Part shown: piece by piece, positions 45,770 to 54,809 of the stretch | Layout of the letters: each line of letters begins with the position of its first letter | Position numbering within the stretch: the first letter of the stretch is position 1 | Assembly (NCBI GenBank): GCA_012729335.1 | Contig: JAAYDJ010000035.1 | Span: 124,001-188,000 of the forward strand | Source of the DNA: Bacteroidales bacterium | Lineage (GTDB): Bacteria; Bacteroidota; Bacteroidia; Bacteroidales; Prolixibacteraceae | Length of the DNA: 64,000 nt | Direction of reading: 5' to 3' | Program-made: the position numbers and the translations under genes | Notes under the pieces: generated by a model | The model's input: the letters and a program-made list of their open reading frames with translations, nothing else | Told to the model about the DNA's origin: nothing | Database searches by the model: none

Positions 45770-48736
45770 TTAAAAATCAATATTGACCCCAAAGACATAG
45801 GTTCTGGGACGGGGGTAAAGGTTGTTGTCAATTCCGCCGCTGATTTCGGGATCCAGCCCCTCATAACGGGTAAAGGTAGCCACATTCTGCATGGTCCCGT
45901 AAAGCCTGACGTTGAGTTTTTCCTTCAGGAAATTGGTGAAGGTGTACCCCAGGGCCATGTTGTCGATCTTGAAGAAGGAAGCGTTGGTCACATAATAGTC
46001 GCTGAAATAGCGGGGGTTCTCGAAGCCGGTGGCATACACGTTGTAATTGAGGTTGTTGGTGAAGCCGGCTGAGTTGTAGAGGTTGTTGTAGGTGGCTCCG
46101 CCCGACCAGACGTTGTTATACATGTAATTGCCGATGTAGGAGCGGCCCGAGGCGTAGAAATCCCAGTTTTTCCAGGCCATTTTGGTGGTAACCCCCAGGA
46201 TGACATCGGGAGCCGCCTTTTTATAACGGTAGAGGTCGTCTTCGGAAATGATGCCGTCGCCGCTGCGGTCGACAAAGACATTCTCGAGGGGCCGCCCGTC
46301 GCTGTTGTACACCTGTTCATACACGAAGAAGGAGTTGGCAGGATAGCCTACGCTATGGATCTGGATGTTGTTCCCCACCCCTCCGGAAATGCCTCCGGTT
46401 TCAACCCCCAGGTAGCTGGGATCATCGGTGGCCGTCAGCTTCGTGATCTCATTCTTGTTGTAGGATGCATTGAATCCGATATCCCAGGTGAAGTCGGTGG
46501 TCTTCACCGGAATCGCATTGATCGAAAATTCCACCCCGCGGTTTTCAAGGTTACCTACGTTGGTCAGCAGGTAGTTGCTCAGGTTGGTCCCGGCAGGCAC
46601 CGGAATAAAGTTGATCAGGTCATTGGTCACCCGTTTGTACACATCAAGGGTACCGGTGATCCGGTCTTTGGCAAAGCCGTAATCCAAACCGATGTTATAG
46701 GTCACGGTCTCCTCCCACTTGATATTGGCATCATACCCTTCAGCCCGGAGAGTGGGATACCAGGTATTTCCAAAGAGATACTGTGCATTGATGTCGCCCA
46801 TGCTGTAACGGGCCAGATAGGGATAATCGTTGTCGGTAATGTTCTGTTGCCCGGTCACCCCGTAACCCAAACGGAGCTTCAATTCTGAGACGGCTTCCGA
46901 ATCTTTCAGGAAACCCTCTTCTTTGATACGCCATGCCAGGGCATAGGAGGGGAACAAACCCCAGCGGGTGTCGGGAGAGAAGCGGCTCGACCCGTCATAA
47001 CGCAACGTGGCCGTGGCCATGAAACGGTCGAGGAAAATGTAATTCAGACGACCAAAGAAGGAAACCAGGTAATTCTCGGTTTTATAGTCGGTATCCTGAT
47101 AGGTATAACTCTTTTTGAAGTTCTGCTCCTTAAAGGTGCCTTCCCTCCGGAAGTGCTGCCAGGAATAACCTGCCATGGCATCGATCCGGCTCGAAATGCT
47201 TTCAATGTTCTTTACATAATTGAGGTAGAAATCAAGCAGGCTATTCATTTTTTCCTGGGTGTAGACGTTGTTGCGGCCTCCGCCACGTGCAGCATCATAA
47301 TCGCCAGGATAATTCTCGGGACGGATGGTGGTTCCGTCACTCTTGGAGAAGTCCATACCCAGGTTGAGGTTGGCGCGGAGGTCATTCAGAAAATGGAAGC
47401 GGTAGTCGAACTGGACATTACCGAGGCCTCTCAAAACAGAGGACTGGTCGTCGTTCATCATGAGCTGAGATACCGGGTTGATGGGGGAGATATCGACGGG
47501 ATCGCCATTAGGCTGGGTCCACGTAAAGTAACCGTCATACTTGGAGTTCCCGTCCTTCACCGGCTGCGTGGGATCAAAACCGACGGCGGTGCCGATGGCA
47601 CCCCTGTTGGCAAAGTTGTTCTCGATGAGCATCCCCTTCACATTGACATTGATCTTCAGATGGTCGTCGAGCAGGGAGGGAGTGAGGGCCACGGCTCCGG
47701 TGAAGCGGTTGAGGCCGTCGGTTTTCAGAATCCCCTCCTCATCGGAATAACCCAGGGAGACCCTGTAGGGAACCTCCAGGGCATTGCCGGTAATGCTCAG
47801 GTTGTGGTCATGGGTAATGGCGGTCTGGTAAATCTCATCCTGCCATTCGGTTTTGGCATCGCCCAGGAGTGCCAAAGCATTGGCATTACTGGCATACCTC
47901 TTTTTAAAGAGATCGGCAAACTCATCCGCCGACAGCACATCGACCGATTCGGAGCGCTGGGCCACGGAGACAAAACCATTGTAGTTGATCTTCATGGGTC
48001 TCCCTTTCTTTCCCGTTTTGGTAGTGATGATGATCACCCCGTTGGAGGCACGGGATCCGTAGATGGCGGTGGCCGAAGCATCCTTGAGGACCGTGAAGGT
48101 CTCAATGTCGGTGGGATGAATGGTACTCAGCGGGTTGCGCATCCCTGTAATTCCATCGTTGTCGACCGGCACGCCGTCGATCACGAAGAGGGGGTCATTG
48201 CTGGCCGACAGGGAGGATCCCCCGCGGATACGGATGGTCGCCCCTTCTCCCGGAGCACCCCCGCCATTGGTGATCTGCACCCCGGCAATCTTACCCGATA
48301 CCAGCTCCTGCGGAGAAGTGATGGCCCCCCGGTTGAAATCATCGGTGGTCACCGCCTGCACTGAACCCGTGGCATCCTCCTTCTTGGTCGTACCATAACC
48401 GATCACCAGCACCTCCTGCAAGGCTTCCGTCGACATCTCCAGCGAAATGTTGATCACACTCTGGCTCCCGATCACCACCTGCTGCGCTTCGTAACCGATA
48501 AAAGAGAAGGATACCGTCTGACCGGTATTCACATTCAGCGAATACTCCCCGTCAAAATTGGTGATCGTACCCACTGTCGTTCCTGCCACAACTACCGTCA
48601 CTCCCGGCAAGGGTTCCCCGTTTGAAGCATCGGTCACCCTGCCGCTGATTGTCTTTTGCTGGGCATACCCCGCTATGGTCAATAGCAGGAATGACACCAT
48701 CCAGAACAATTTCAGATTTTTTCGAATCATCATCAT
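45770..48736 (-). CDS. susC: SusC/RagA-family TonB-linked outer-membrane transporter
   Basis: Imports maltooligosaccharides across the outer membrane with SusD. The 988-residue protein has a signal peptide, a CarboxypepD-like domain (about 28-115: ISGRVTDASNGEPLPGVTVVVAG), the TonB box region ALQEVLVIGYGT, the plug with IRIRGGSSLSASNDPLFVIDGVPVD, and a barrel ending PRPRTYVFGVNIDF. Three consecutive ATG codons begin the gene. It is the first gene of the susCDE operon, divergent from a LacI regulator whose candidate operator lies in the shared gap. Confidence 0.96.
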   Translation of the reverse strand: MMMIRKNLKLFWMVSFLLLTIAGYAQQKTISGRVTDASNGEPLPGVTVVVAGTTVGTITNFDGEYSLNVNTGQTVSFSFIGYEAQQVVIGSQSVINISLEMSTEALQEVLVIGYGTTKKEDATGSVQAVTTDDFNRGAITSPQELVSGKIAGVQITNGGGAPGEGATIRIRGGSSLSASNDPLFVIDGVPVDNDGITGMRNPLSTIHPTDIETFTVLKDASATAIYGSRASNGVIIITTKTGKKGRPMKINYNGFVSVAQRSESVDVLSADEFADLFKKRYASNANALALLGDAKTEWQDEIYQTAITHDHNLSITGNALEVPYRVSLGYSDEEGILKTDGLNRFTGAVALTPSLLDDHLKINVNVKGMLIENNFANRGAIGTAVGFDPTQPVKDGNSKYDGYFTWTQPNGDPVDISPINPVSQLMMNDDQSSVLRGLGNVQFDYRFHFLNDLRANLNLGMDFSKSDGTTIRPENYPGDYDAARGGGRNNVYTQEKMNSLLDFYLNYVKNIESISSRIDAMAGYSWQHFRREGTFKEQNFKKSYTYQDTDYKTENYLVSFFGRLNYIFLDRFMATATLRYDGSSRFSPDTRWGLFPSYALAWRIKEEGFLKDSEAVSELKLRLGYGVTGQQNITDNDYPYLARYSMGDINAQYLFGNTWYPTLRAEGYDANIKWEETVTYNIGLDYGFAKDRITGTLDVYKRVTNDLINFIPVPAGTNLSNYLLTNVGNLENRGVEFSINAIPVKTTDFTWDIGFNASYNKNEITKLTATDDPSYLGVETGGISGGVGNNIQIHSVGYPANSFFVYEQVYNSDGRPLENVFVDRSGDGIISEDDLYRYKKAAPDVILGVTTKMAWKNWDFYASGRSYIGNYMYNNVWSGGATYNNLYNSAGFTNNLNYNVYATGFENPRYFSDYYVTNASFFKIDNMALGYTFTNFLKEKLNVRLYGTMQNVATFTRYEGLDPEISGGIDNNLYPRPRTYVFGVNIDF

Positions 48737-48828
48737 TTGTACCTTAATTTGATTATTAAACTTCTAATCCCTGAATAGTTGTTTCCATTTCAGCATGGAT
48801 ATGTGTAAAATATCCCTGAAAATTTCAC

Positions 48829-48836
48829 CAAAATTA
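48829..48836 (-). promoter_or_regulatory. Bacteroidota -7 box (TAATTTTG) for susC
   Basis: Perfect TAnnTTTG on the minus strand, 92 bp before susC. The LacI-type palindrome is 46 bp further upstream. Confidence 0.4.
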
Positions 48837-48882
48837 ACGTTTAATTCACAATATTAACGTGACCTCTCTTTAAATATCTTCA

Positions 48883-48909
48883 GCAATCGATTGCGGTGAC
48901 GATTGCAAT
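48883..48909. promoter_or_regulatory. Candidate LacI-family operator in the susC/lacI gap
   Basis: GCAATCGATTGC (48883-48894) is a perfect 12-bp palindrome with the central CG step usual for LacI-family operators. Eight bases on, ATTGCAAT (48902-48909) forms a second palindromic part sharing the GATTGC half-site. The position lies between the divergent susC and lacI genes. The rest of the 305-bp gap holds promoters only. Confidence 0.6.
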
Positions 48910-49041
48910 AAATATGTTTTATAACATGTAGGGAGAGGTGGGGTCGGATGACCGTCCGTCTCTTTTTCATAATATTTGCTCAAAAACCGGGGCTGAGCAA
49001 GGAATTTTCCTATATTTAACCTCCTAACAAGCCCAGGGAAT

Positions 49042-50061
49042 ATGCACAGTGGACATGTGACGATCAAAGATATGGCCAGGATACTGGGGGTGGCCCCCTC
49101 CACGGTATCCAGGGCCTTGCAGGGCCACCCCGACATCAGCGCGGAAACCCGGAGGGTCGTCAGGGAGCTGGCCGAGAAAATGAAATACCAGCCCAACATT
49201 GTGGCCCAGGGGTTGAAATTCAGACGCTCCAACACCATCGGGGTAATCATTCCCGAGATCGTCCACTATTTCTTTTCGCAGGTGATCAGCGGTATAGAGG
49301 ATGTGGCCTACAATGCCGGCTATACGGTGATTTTCTGCCAGTCGAACGAAAAATACGACCGGGAGGCAGGGAACGTAAAGGCCCTGATGGCCCACCGGGT
49401 AGAGGGAATCCTGGTGTCAGTCTCCAAAGAAACTTCTGACTTTCAGCATCTTAGAGATGTCAGGGAAAATGGAATTCCGCTGGTCTTTTTTGACCGGGTG
49501 GCGCCGGGGATTCCCGCCGACCAGGTGGTGACCAACGACAGGGAGGCGGCCTGTATGGCCACCCTCCATCTGGCAGGGCAGGGAAGAAAGAAAATCGCCC
49601 ATTTTGCTGCGCCCCAGAACCTGCTCATCGGCAGGGAACGCCGGCAGGGATACCTCGAAGCCCTGGCGCGGGCCGGTCTCCCCTTTGATCCCACCCTGTA
49701 CACCGAAGCCGACAGCTTTGAAAAGGCCCAGCGGGAAGTCCACCGCCTCATCGCAGAAGGACATCTCCCCGATGCCATCTTCGGCACCAACGACCTGACA
49801 GCGATTGGCGCCATGAAAGCCCTGATTAGCGCAGGCATCTCCGTTCCCGGACGGGTGGCCGTGGCCGGATTCTCCGACAGCCGCTTTGCCGAAGTCACAG
49901 AACCTACCCTGACCTCGGTCGACCAGCATGGATTCGAAATGGGCACCCTGGCCACACAACTCCTGCTCAAACGGATCCACGCCGAAGAAAAGGAGTATCC
50001 TTTCGAGACCCGCATCGTCAAAGCCGACCTGGTGATCCGCAATTCTTCCATGGCCCCCTGA
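49042..50061 (+). CDS. LacI-family transcriptional regulator
   Basis: A 339-residue regulator. The N-terminal helix-turn-helix and hinge (TIKDMARILGVAPSTVSRALQGHPDIS, then KMKYQPNIVAQGLK) is followed by a periplasmic-binding-protein-like effector domain with NTIGVIIPEIVHYFFSQVISGIED, PDAIFGTNDLTAIGAMKAL and GFSDSRFAEVTEPTLTSV. Position next to susC, a sugar MFS gene and a SusA-like amylase points to maltose/maltooligosaccharide control; whether it represses or activates cannot be told. A weak -7 box (TATATTTA) is at 49011-49018. Confidence 0.93.
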   Translation: MHSGHVTIKDMARILGVAPSTVSRALQGHPDISAETRRVVRELAEKMKYQPNIVAQGLKFRRSNTIGVIIPEIVHYFFSQVISGIEDVAYNAGYTVIFCQSNEKYDREAGNVKALMAHRVEGILVSVSKETSDFQHLRDVRENGIPLVFFDRVAPGIPADQVVTNDREAACMATLHLAGQGRKKIAHFAAPQNLLIGRERRQGYLEALARAGLPFDPTLYTEADSFEKAQREVHRLIAEGHLPDAIFGTNDLTAIGAMKALISAGISVPGRVAVAGFSDSRFAEVTEPTLTSVDQHGFEMGTLATQLLLKRIHAEEKEYPFETRIVKADLVIRNSSMAP

Positions 50062-50082
50062 AAAAGGTTGCATCTTTTTAAT

Positions 50083-50090
50083 TAGCTTTG
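50083..50090 (+). promoter_or_regulatory. Bacteroidota -7 box (TAGCTTTG) for the MFS gene
   Basis: Perfect TAnnTTTG 21 bp behind the lacI stop and about 70 bp before the transporter start, giving this gene its own promoter. Confidence 0.5.
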
Positions 50091-50161
50091 CCCCTTACCC
50101 CCTCTGGTGAACCAAAACCGCAGAGGGTCATTCACCTTTACCGAATCACCAAATGTTTGTC

Positions 50162-51715
50162 ATGAACAAAAAACCACAACTTTCATTCTGGCAAATCTGG
50201 AACATGAGTTTCGGATTCCTGGGCATCCAGTTTGGCTTTGCCCTTCAGAATGCCAATGTATCGCGGATCTTTGAGACGCTGGGGGCCAAAGTCGAAGAAA
50301 TTCCCATACTCTGGATTGCAGCGCCGGTCACGGGACTGATCATCCAACCGATCATCGGTCATATGAGTGACAACACCTGGAACAGGCTGGGCCGGAGACG
50401 CCCCTATTTCCTGACGGGTGCCATTCTGGCTTCCCTGGCCCTGCTGATCATGCCCAACTCTCCCACACTGTGGGTAGCCGCCGGAATGCTCTGGATCATG
50501 GATGCCTCCATCAACATCTCCATGGAACCCTTCCGCGCCTTTGTCGGCGACATGCTCCCTTCGGAACAACGCACCAGAGGCTTCGCCATGCAGAGCTTCT
50601 TTATCGGCACCGGCGCCGTGGTCGCCTCCGCTCTCCCCTACATCCTGACCAACTGGTTCGGCATCGCCAATACCGCCCCGGAAGGCCAGATCCCCCCTTC
50701 GGTCAAATACTCCTTCTACCTGGGAGCCGTCGCCTTCTTTTCCGCGGTCATCTGGACTGTTCTCCGCACCAAAGAGTATTCCCCGGAAGAGCTGCGCATG
50801 CATGCCGAAGCCGAAGGCCATGCGGCTGTCGAAACCCACGGGGAGGAGATCCCCGATCCTGCCGCCACAGGGAAGGCTTTCCTCAGGCGAAGTATCCTCT
50901 GGATGGCCGCCGGACTGCTTTTCTCCCTGTTGCTCTATTACCTGCAGAAAAATCCGGGGATCATCAATGACTACCATCTCCAGAGTGAATTGTACATCTT
51001 TTCCTTTGGCATCACCATTTTCGGAATCATGACCCTTATTTCGGGGCTCCTGATAAAAAACGGAATGACCAGCAATGGTGTGGCGGTGGTGATGCACGAC
51101 ATGTTTAAAATGCCCAAAACCATGAAGCAGCTGGCCGTGGTTCAGTTCTTCACCTGGTTTGCCCTCTTTGCCATGTGGATCTACACCACCGCCGCCGTCA
51201 CCAAGCACATCTTCGGCACCTCTGATCCCACCTCGGAACTCTTCAACAAGGGGGCCGACTGGGTAGGCGTATGCTTCGCCCTCTACAGCGGATTCGCAGC
51301 CGTCATGGCCTTCCTGTTGCCGGTCCTCGCCCGCAAAACCTCCCGCAAATTTACCCATATGATCTCCCTGGTGGCCGGAGGCCTGGGACTGATTTCGATT
51401 TACTTCATCAAGGATCACTACCTGTTGCTGTTCTCCATGGTGGGGGTAGGCCTCGCCTGGGCCTCCATCCTCTCCATGCCCTACGCCATCCTCACCGGAT
51501 CCCTTCCCGCTCATAAAATGGGCACCTATATGGGCATCTTCAATTTCTTCATCGTGATTCCCCAGATCCTGGCCGCCAGCATCCTGGGCTTCATCACCCG
51601 CGACCTCTTCGGCGGGGAAGCCATCTATGCCCTTGTGCTCGGGGGAATTTCCCTCTTCGTGGCCGCTATCATGGTCATGTTCGTTCAGGATAAAGACGAT
51701 GTCAAACAGCCCTGA
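50162..51715 (+). CDS. MFS sugar transporter (maltose / SLC45-like)
   Basis: A 517-residue inner-membrane carrier with 12 predicted helices. Signature stretches are MSFGFLGIQFGFALQNANVSRIFETLGA near the start, the loop motif GHMSDNTWNRLGRRRPYFL between helices 2 and 3, and EPFRAFVGDMLPSEQR, all typical of the GPH/SLC45-like maltose and sucrose carriers of Bacteroidota. It sits between lacI and the SusA-like gene and probably imports maltose or short maltodextrins made in the periplasm. ATG 50153 is an alternative start three codons upstream. Confidence 0.93.
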   Translation: MNKKPQLSFWQIWNMSFGFLGIQFGFALQNANVSRIFETLGAKVEEIPILWIAAPVTGLIIQPIIGHMSDNTWNRLGRRRPYFLTGAILASLALLIMPNSPTLWVAAGMLWIMDASINISMEPFRAFVGDMLPSEQRTRGFAMQSFFIGTGAVVASALPYILTNWFGIANTAPEGQIPPSVKYSFYLGAVAFFSAVIWTVLRTKEYSPEELRMHAEAEGHAAVETHGEEIPDPAATGKAFLRRSILWMAAGLLFSLLLYYLQKNPGIINDYHLQSELYIFSFGITIFGIMTLISGLLIKNGMTSNGVAVVMHDMFKMPKTMKQLAVVQFFTWFALFAMWIYTTAAVTKHIFGTSDPTSELFNKGADWVGVCFALYSGFAAVMAFLLPVLARKTSRKFTHMISLVAGGLGLISIYFIKDHYLLLFSMVGVGLAWASILSMPYAILTGSLPAHKMGTYMGIFNFFIVIPQILAASILGFITRDLFGGEAIYALVLGGISLFVAAIMVMFVQDKDDVKQP

Positions 51716-51849
51716 ACAAACCATCACGCCGAAACATTTTCAGATAAGAAATACCCATGCACAACTAATTCTCCAACTACGAGGTTTAACCACATGGATA
51801 TTACATCTGTTTCACGGATTTCACCAAAGTAACTAAATATATTAAACAG

Positions 51850-53706
51850 ATGAAAAAATACCTTTCTATTCTTCTGATCCTTGTCGCCATAGGCTTTACG
51901 GCGACGGGTAAGCCACGGAAGGCAACCCCTGTGGTGCAGCCCCGGGTGGAACCCACCTTCTGGTGGACCGGCATGAAAAACCCGCAGCTCCAGCTGATGG
52001 TGCATGCCGAGAACATTGGCACCACCCGTGTCGCCCTGGCCTATCCGGGGGTGCGCGTCATCGGGGTGACCGCCGTGGAAAATCCCAATTACCTTTTTAT
52101 TGACCTGGATCTGTCAGGGGCCCAGCCGGGAAAATTCGAGATTCAGTTTCAAAAGGAGGGTAAAACCGTGGCTCTGGCCCCTTACGAGCTGAAGGTGCGG
52201 GAGCCCGGGTCGGCATGGCGCAAAGGCTTTAACAGCAGCGACGCCATGTATCTGATCATGCCCGACCGGTTCGCCAACGGCAATCCCGGAAACGACGAAG
52301 TGACGGGGATGAAGGAAAAACCCGACCGCTCCACCCTCATGGGCCGGCAGGGCGGAGATATTAAGGGTCTGAAAGACCATCTCGGCTACATTGCCGATAT
52401 GGGATTTACCGCGATATGGCTCAATCCCCTGCTCGAAAACGACATGCCCACCTTTTCATATCATGGGTATGCTACCACCGACTTCTACAAGGTGGACGGC
52501 AGGTACGGCTCCAACGAGGAATACCGGGAATTCGCCGAAGCTGCCCGTGAAAAAGGAATCAAGCTGATCATGGACATGATCTTCAACCACTGCGGTTCGG
52601 AACACTGGTGGATGAAAGACATGCCCATGGCCGACTGGATCAATTTCTACCCCGACTACAAGATCACTACCCACGTGAGAAACGCCAACCAGGATCCCTA
52701 CGCCTCGTCGTACGACAAAGCCATGTTTTCTGATGGCTGGTTTGTGCCCACCATGCCCGACCTGAACCAGAGAAATCCTTATCTGGCCACCTATCTCATC
52801 CAGAACAGCATCTGGTGGATCGAGTATGTCCACCTGGCCGGAATCCGCATGGACACCTATCCCTATCCCGACAAGGAGGTAATGGCCGAATGGAACCGCC
52901 GGATCACCGAAGAGTATCCTGATTTTAACATCGTGGGAGAGGAATGGTATTTGAACCAGGCCGTACTCTCCTACTGGCAGAAGGGAAAAGTCAATATCGA
53001 CGGTTACCGGGGCGACCTGCCCAGCCTGATGGACTTCCCCCTGCAGAACGCCGTGAGCACCGCCCTCCGCGACCCCGGAACCGGTGAACTGATGAAGATA
53101 TACGAATGCCTGGCCAATGACTTCCAGTACCCCGACCCGGGAAACCTGGTGGTCTTCCCCGACAACCACGACATGACCCGCTTCTTTGTCCAGGTTAACC
53201 GCGACGTTAGCCTCTTTAAAATGGGCATCGGCTTCTTCCTCACCACACGCGGTATTCCGCAAATCTACTACGGCTCGGAAATCATGATGAACCATACCGG
53301 CACCCACGACAGCGAATACCGTAAACCCTTCCCGGGAGGCTGGGACGGCGACCCCATCAACGGCTTCACAGGGCTGGGACTCACCGCCCAGGAAAAAGAA
53401 ATCCAGCAGTTCACCCAAAAACTGCTCAACTGGAGAAAGGGAAAAGAGGTCATTCATAGCGGGAAAATGACCCATTTCGTCCCCTTTGACGGCTGCTATG
53501 TCTTTTTCAGATACAACGACCACGAAAAGGTAATGCTGGTCCTCAATAAGAATTCACAGGAGACGGCACTGAAAACCGACCGGCTGGCCGAAATGCTGAC
53601 CGGGTGCAGCGGAGCCAGGGAAGTGATCTCAGGGAAAGAAGTTACCTCTCTCTCTTCCCTGACCCTGCCCCCCAAATCCATCTCCATCTTTGAGCTGAAA
53701 AAATAA
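51850..53706 (+). CDS. Periplasmic GH13 enzyme (SusA-like neopullulanase/cyclomaltodextrinase)
   Basis: A 618-residue alpha-glucan hydrolase with a signal peptide (about 1-20), an N-terminal cyclomaltodextrinase-type beta domain (about 32-120), and a GH13 barrel: DMIFNH, GIRMD with nucleophile Asp335, acid/base Glu364 in IVGEEW, and FPDNHD with the transition-state Asp. The C-terminal beta domain ends SISIFELKK. There is no type IX sorting tail, consistent with action in the periplasm on imported oligosaccharides. It is 134 bp behind the MFS gene. Confidence 0.94.
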   Translation: MKKYLSILLILVAIGFTATGKPRKATPVVQPRVEPTFWWTGMKNPQLQLMVHAENIGTTRVALAYPGVRVIGVTAVENPNYLFIDLDLSGAQPGKFEIQFQKEGKTVALAPYELKVREPGSAWRKGFNSSDAMYLIMPDRFANGNPGNDEVTGMKEKPDRSTLMGRQGGDIKGLKDHLGYIADMGFTAIWLNPLLENDMPTFSYHGYATTDFYKVDGRYGSNEEYREFAEAAREKGIKLIMDMIFNHCGSEHWWMKDMPMADWINFYPDYKITTHVRNANQDPYASSYDKAMFSDGWFVPTMPDLNQRNPYLATYLIQNSIWWIEYVHLAGIRMDTYPYPDKEVMAEWNRRITEEYPDFNIVGEEWYLNQAVLSYWQKGKVNIDGYRGDLPSLMDFPLQNAVSTALRDPGTGELMKIYECLANDFQYPDPGNLVVFPDNHDMTRFFVQVNRDVSLFKMGIGFFLTTRGIPQIYYGSEIMMNHTGTHDSEYRKPFPGGWDGDPINGFTGLGLTAQEKEIQQFTQKLLNWRKGKEVIHSGKMTHFVPFDGCYVFFRYNDHEKVMLVLNKNSQETALKTDRLAEMLTGCSGAREVISGKEVTSLSSLTLPPKSISIFELKK

Positions 53707-53802
53707 CCTTTTGTGAACAACCAGGTCCGTTCCAAAGCAGGGGAACCTTCTTCAGCTCCCCGTCGTATAACCCCTGGTTGCATCAGAGTGAACAACCCAA
53801 AT

Positions 53803-54657
53803 ATGAAGTACGAAATGAAAAGAATGATTTTTTTGCTGATGATGGCCGGATGGCTGGGTGCAGCGGCCCAGGAACCTATAGAGGTCAAAGTGGAACAGAG
53901 GCCTTCCAGTCAGGGTGTGGTTTCGGCTTTTGAAGTCGTGGTGCCCCAGGCCACACCCAAGGAAGCCATCGAACTGTGGAAGAAAACCATCCTGCCCGGA
54001 GGCTTGTTCAAGAAAACACCCAAGATGGAAAAAGTCAAGGATGAGTGGATCGTCAGGGATATTGTGGTCAGGGACATCACCAATCTTCCCCTCAATGCCT
54101 ACACCCAGGTTTCCACCTTCCCCGGGAACATTTATGTAAGGATCTTCCTGCAAAGCGAGGGGGGTTTCCTGGGATCGCCGGGTTCTGCGGAAGCCACTAC
54201 CGAAGCCGCCACCCGTTATGTCAGGGAGTATGGTGTGGCCCTATACAAACAAGCCGTGGAAAAAGAACTGAAGACGGAGGAAGCCAGGCTCAGAAAGTTG
54301 GAAAATGAGCTCAACGCCATGCACCGTAAAAACAAAAGTTATAACCGTAAGGCGACCGAAGCCCAAAAGGAGCAGGGTGCGCTGAAGGAGGAGGTAAAAC
54401 TTCAGGAGCAGGAGTTGGAAAACAAGGACTACATCTATCTTGAGAATGCAGGAGACAACAAGACAAGCCCCCAGGAAGAGATGGAGAAACAGTTGAAAGA
54501 GACGGAAAAGGATCTGAAGAAGGCCCAGAAAAGCCAGTCCAAATTTGAACGCAAAATCAGTAAGAATGAGCGCAGCCAGCGCAATAAGGAAGATGAGATC
54601 TCCAAACAGAAGGTGAAAGTAGAGGAGGTCAAAACCAAGCTGACCAATATCCGCTGA
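53803..54657 (+). CDS. Secreted coiled-coil protein of unknown function
   Basis: A 284-residue protein I do not recognise. From ATG 53803 it has a signal peptide (MKRMIFLLMMAGWLGAAAQ after a short leader), a globular alpha/beta part of about 120 residues (with ATPKEAIELWKKTILPGGLFKKTPKMEKV), and a highly charged coiled coil from about residue 150 to the end with Lys/Glu/Gln heptads. The frame is open to 53713, but that stretch lacks export features. It follows the SusA-like gene by 96 bp and ends in a 19-bp hairpin terminator. It may be an envelope structural protein; no sugar role is evident. Confidence 0.75.
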   Translation: MKYEMKRMIFLLMMAGWLGAAAQEPIEVKVEQRPSSQGVVSAFEVVVPQATPKEAIELWKKTILPGGLFKKTPKMEKVKDEWIVRDIVVRDITNLPLNAYTQVSTFPGNIYVRIFLQSEGGFLGSPGSAEATTEAATRYVREYGVALYKQAVEKELKTEEARLRKLENELNAMHRKNKSYNRKATEAQKEQGALKEEVKLQEQELENKDYIYLENAGDNKTSPQEEMEKQLKETEKDLKKAQKSQSKFERKISKNERSQRNKEDEISKQKVKVEEVKTKLTNIR

Positions 54658-54677
54658 ATGGGAGGGGTCATCCGCAT

Positions 54678-54719
54678 AAAGAGAGAGGGCTTTGCCGGTG
54701 GCAAAGCCCTCTCTCTTTT
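54678..54719. terminator. Bidirectional terminator, 19-bp perfect stem
   Basis: AAAGAGAGAGGGCTTTGCC (54678-54696) pairs perfectly with 54700-54718 across a 3-nt loop; T runs flank it on both strands. It separates the convergent coiled-coil gene and GH51 gene. Confidence 0.9.
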
Positions 54720-54809
54720 CCGGCGGCAGGCTCATGGCCAGCAGCCTGCAGACTCATTTCAGGATGGGGTGAAGACGCCGGTAAGTGCGCCACGCCCGCG
54801 CCCAGGTGA

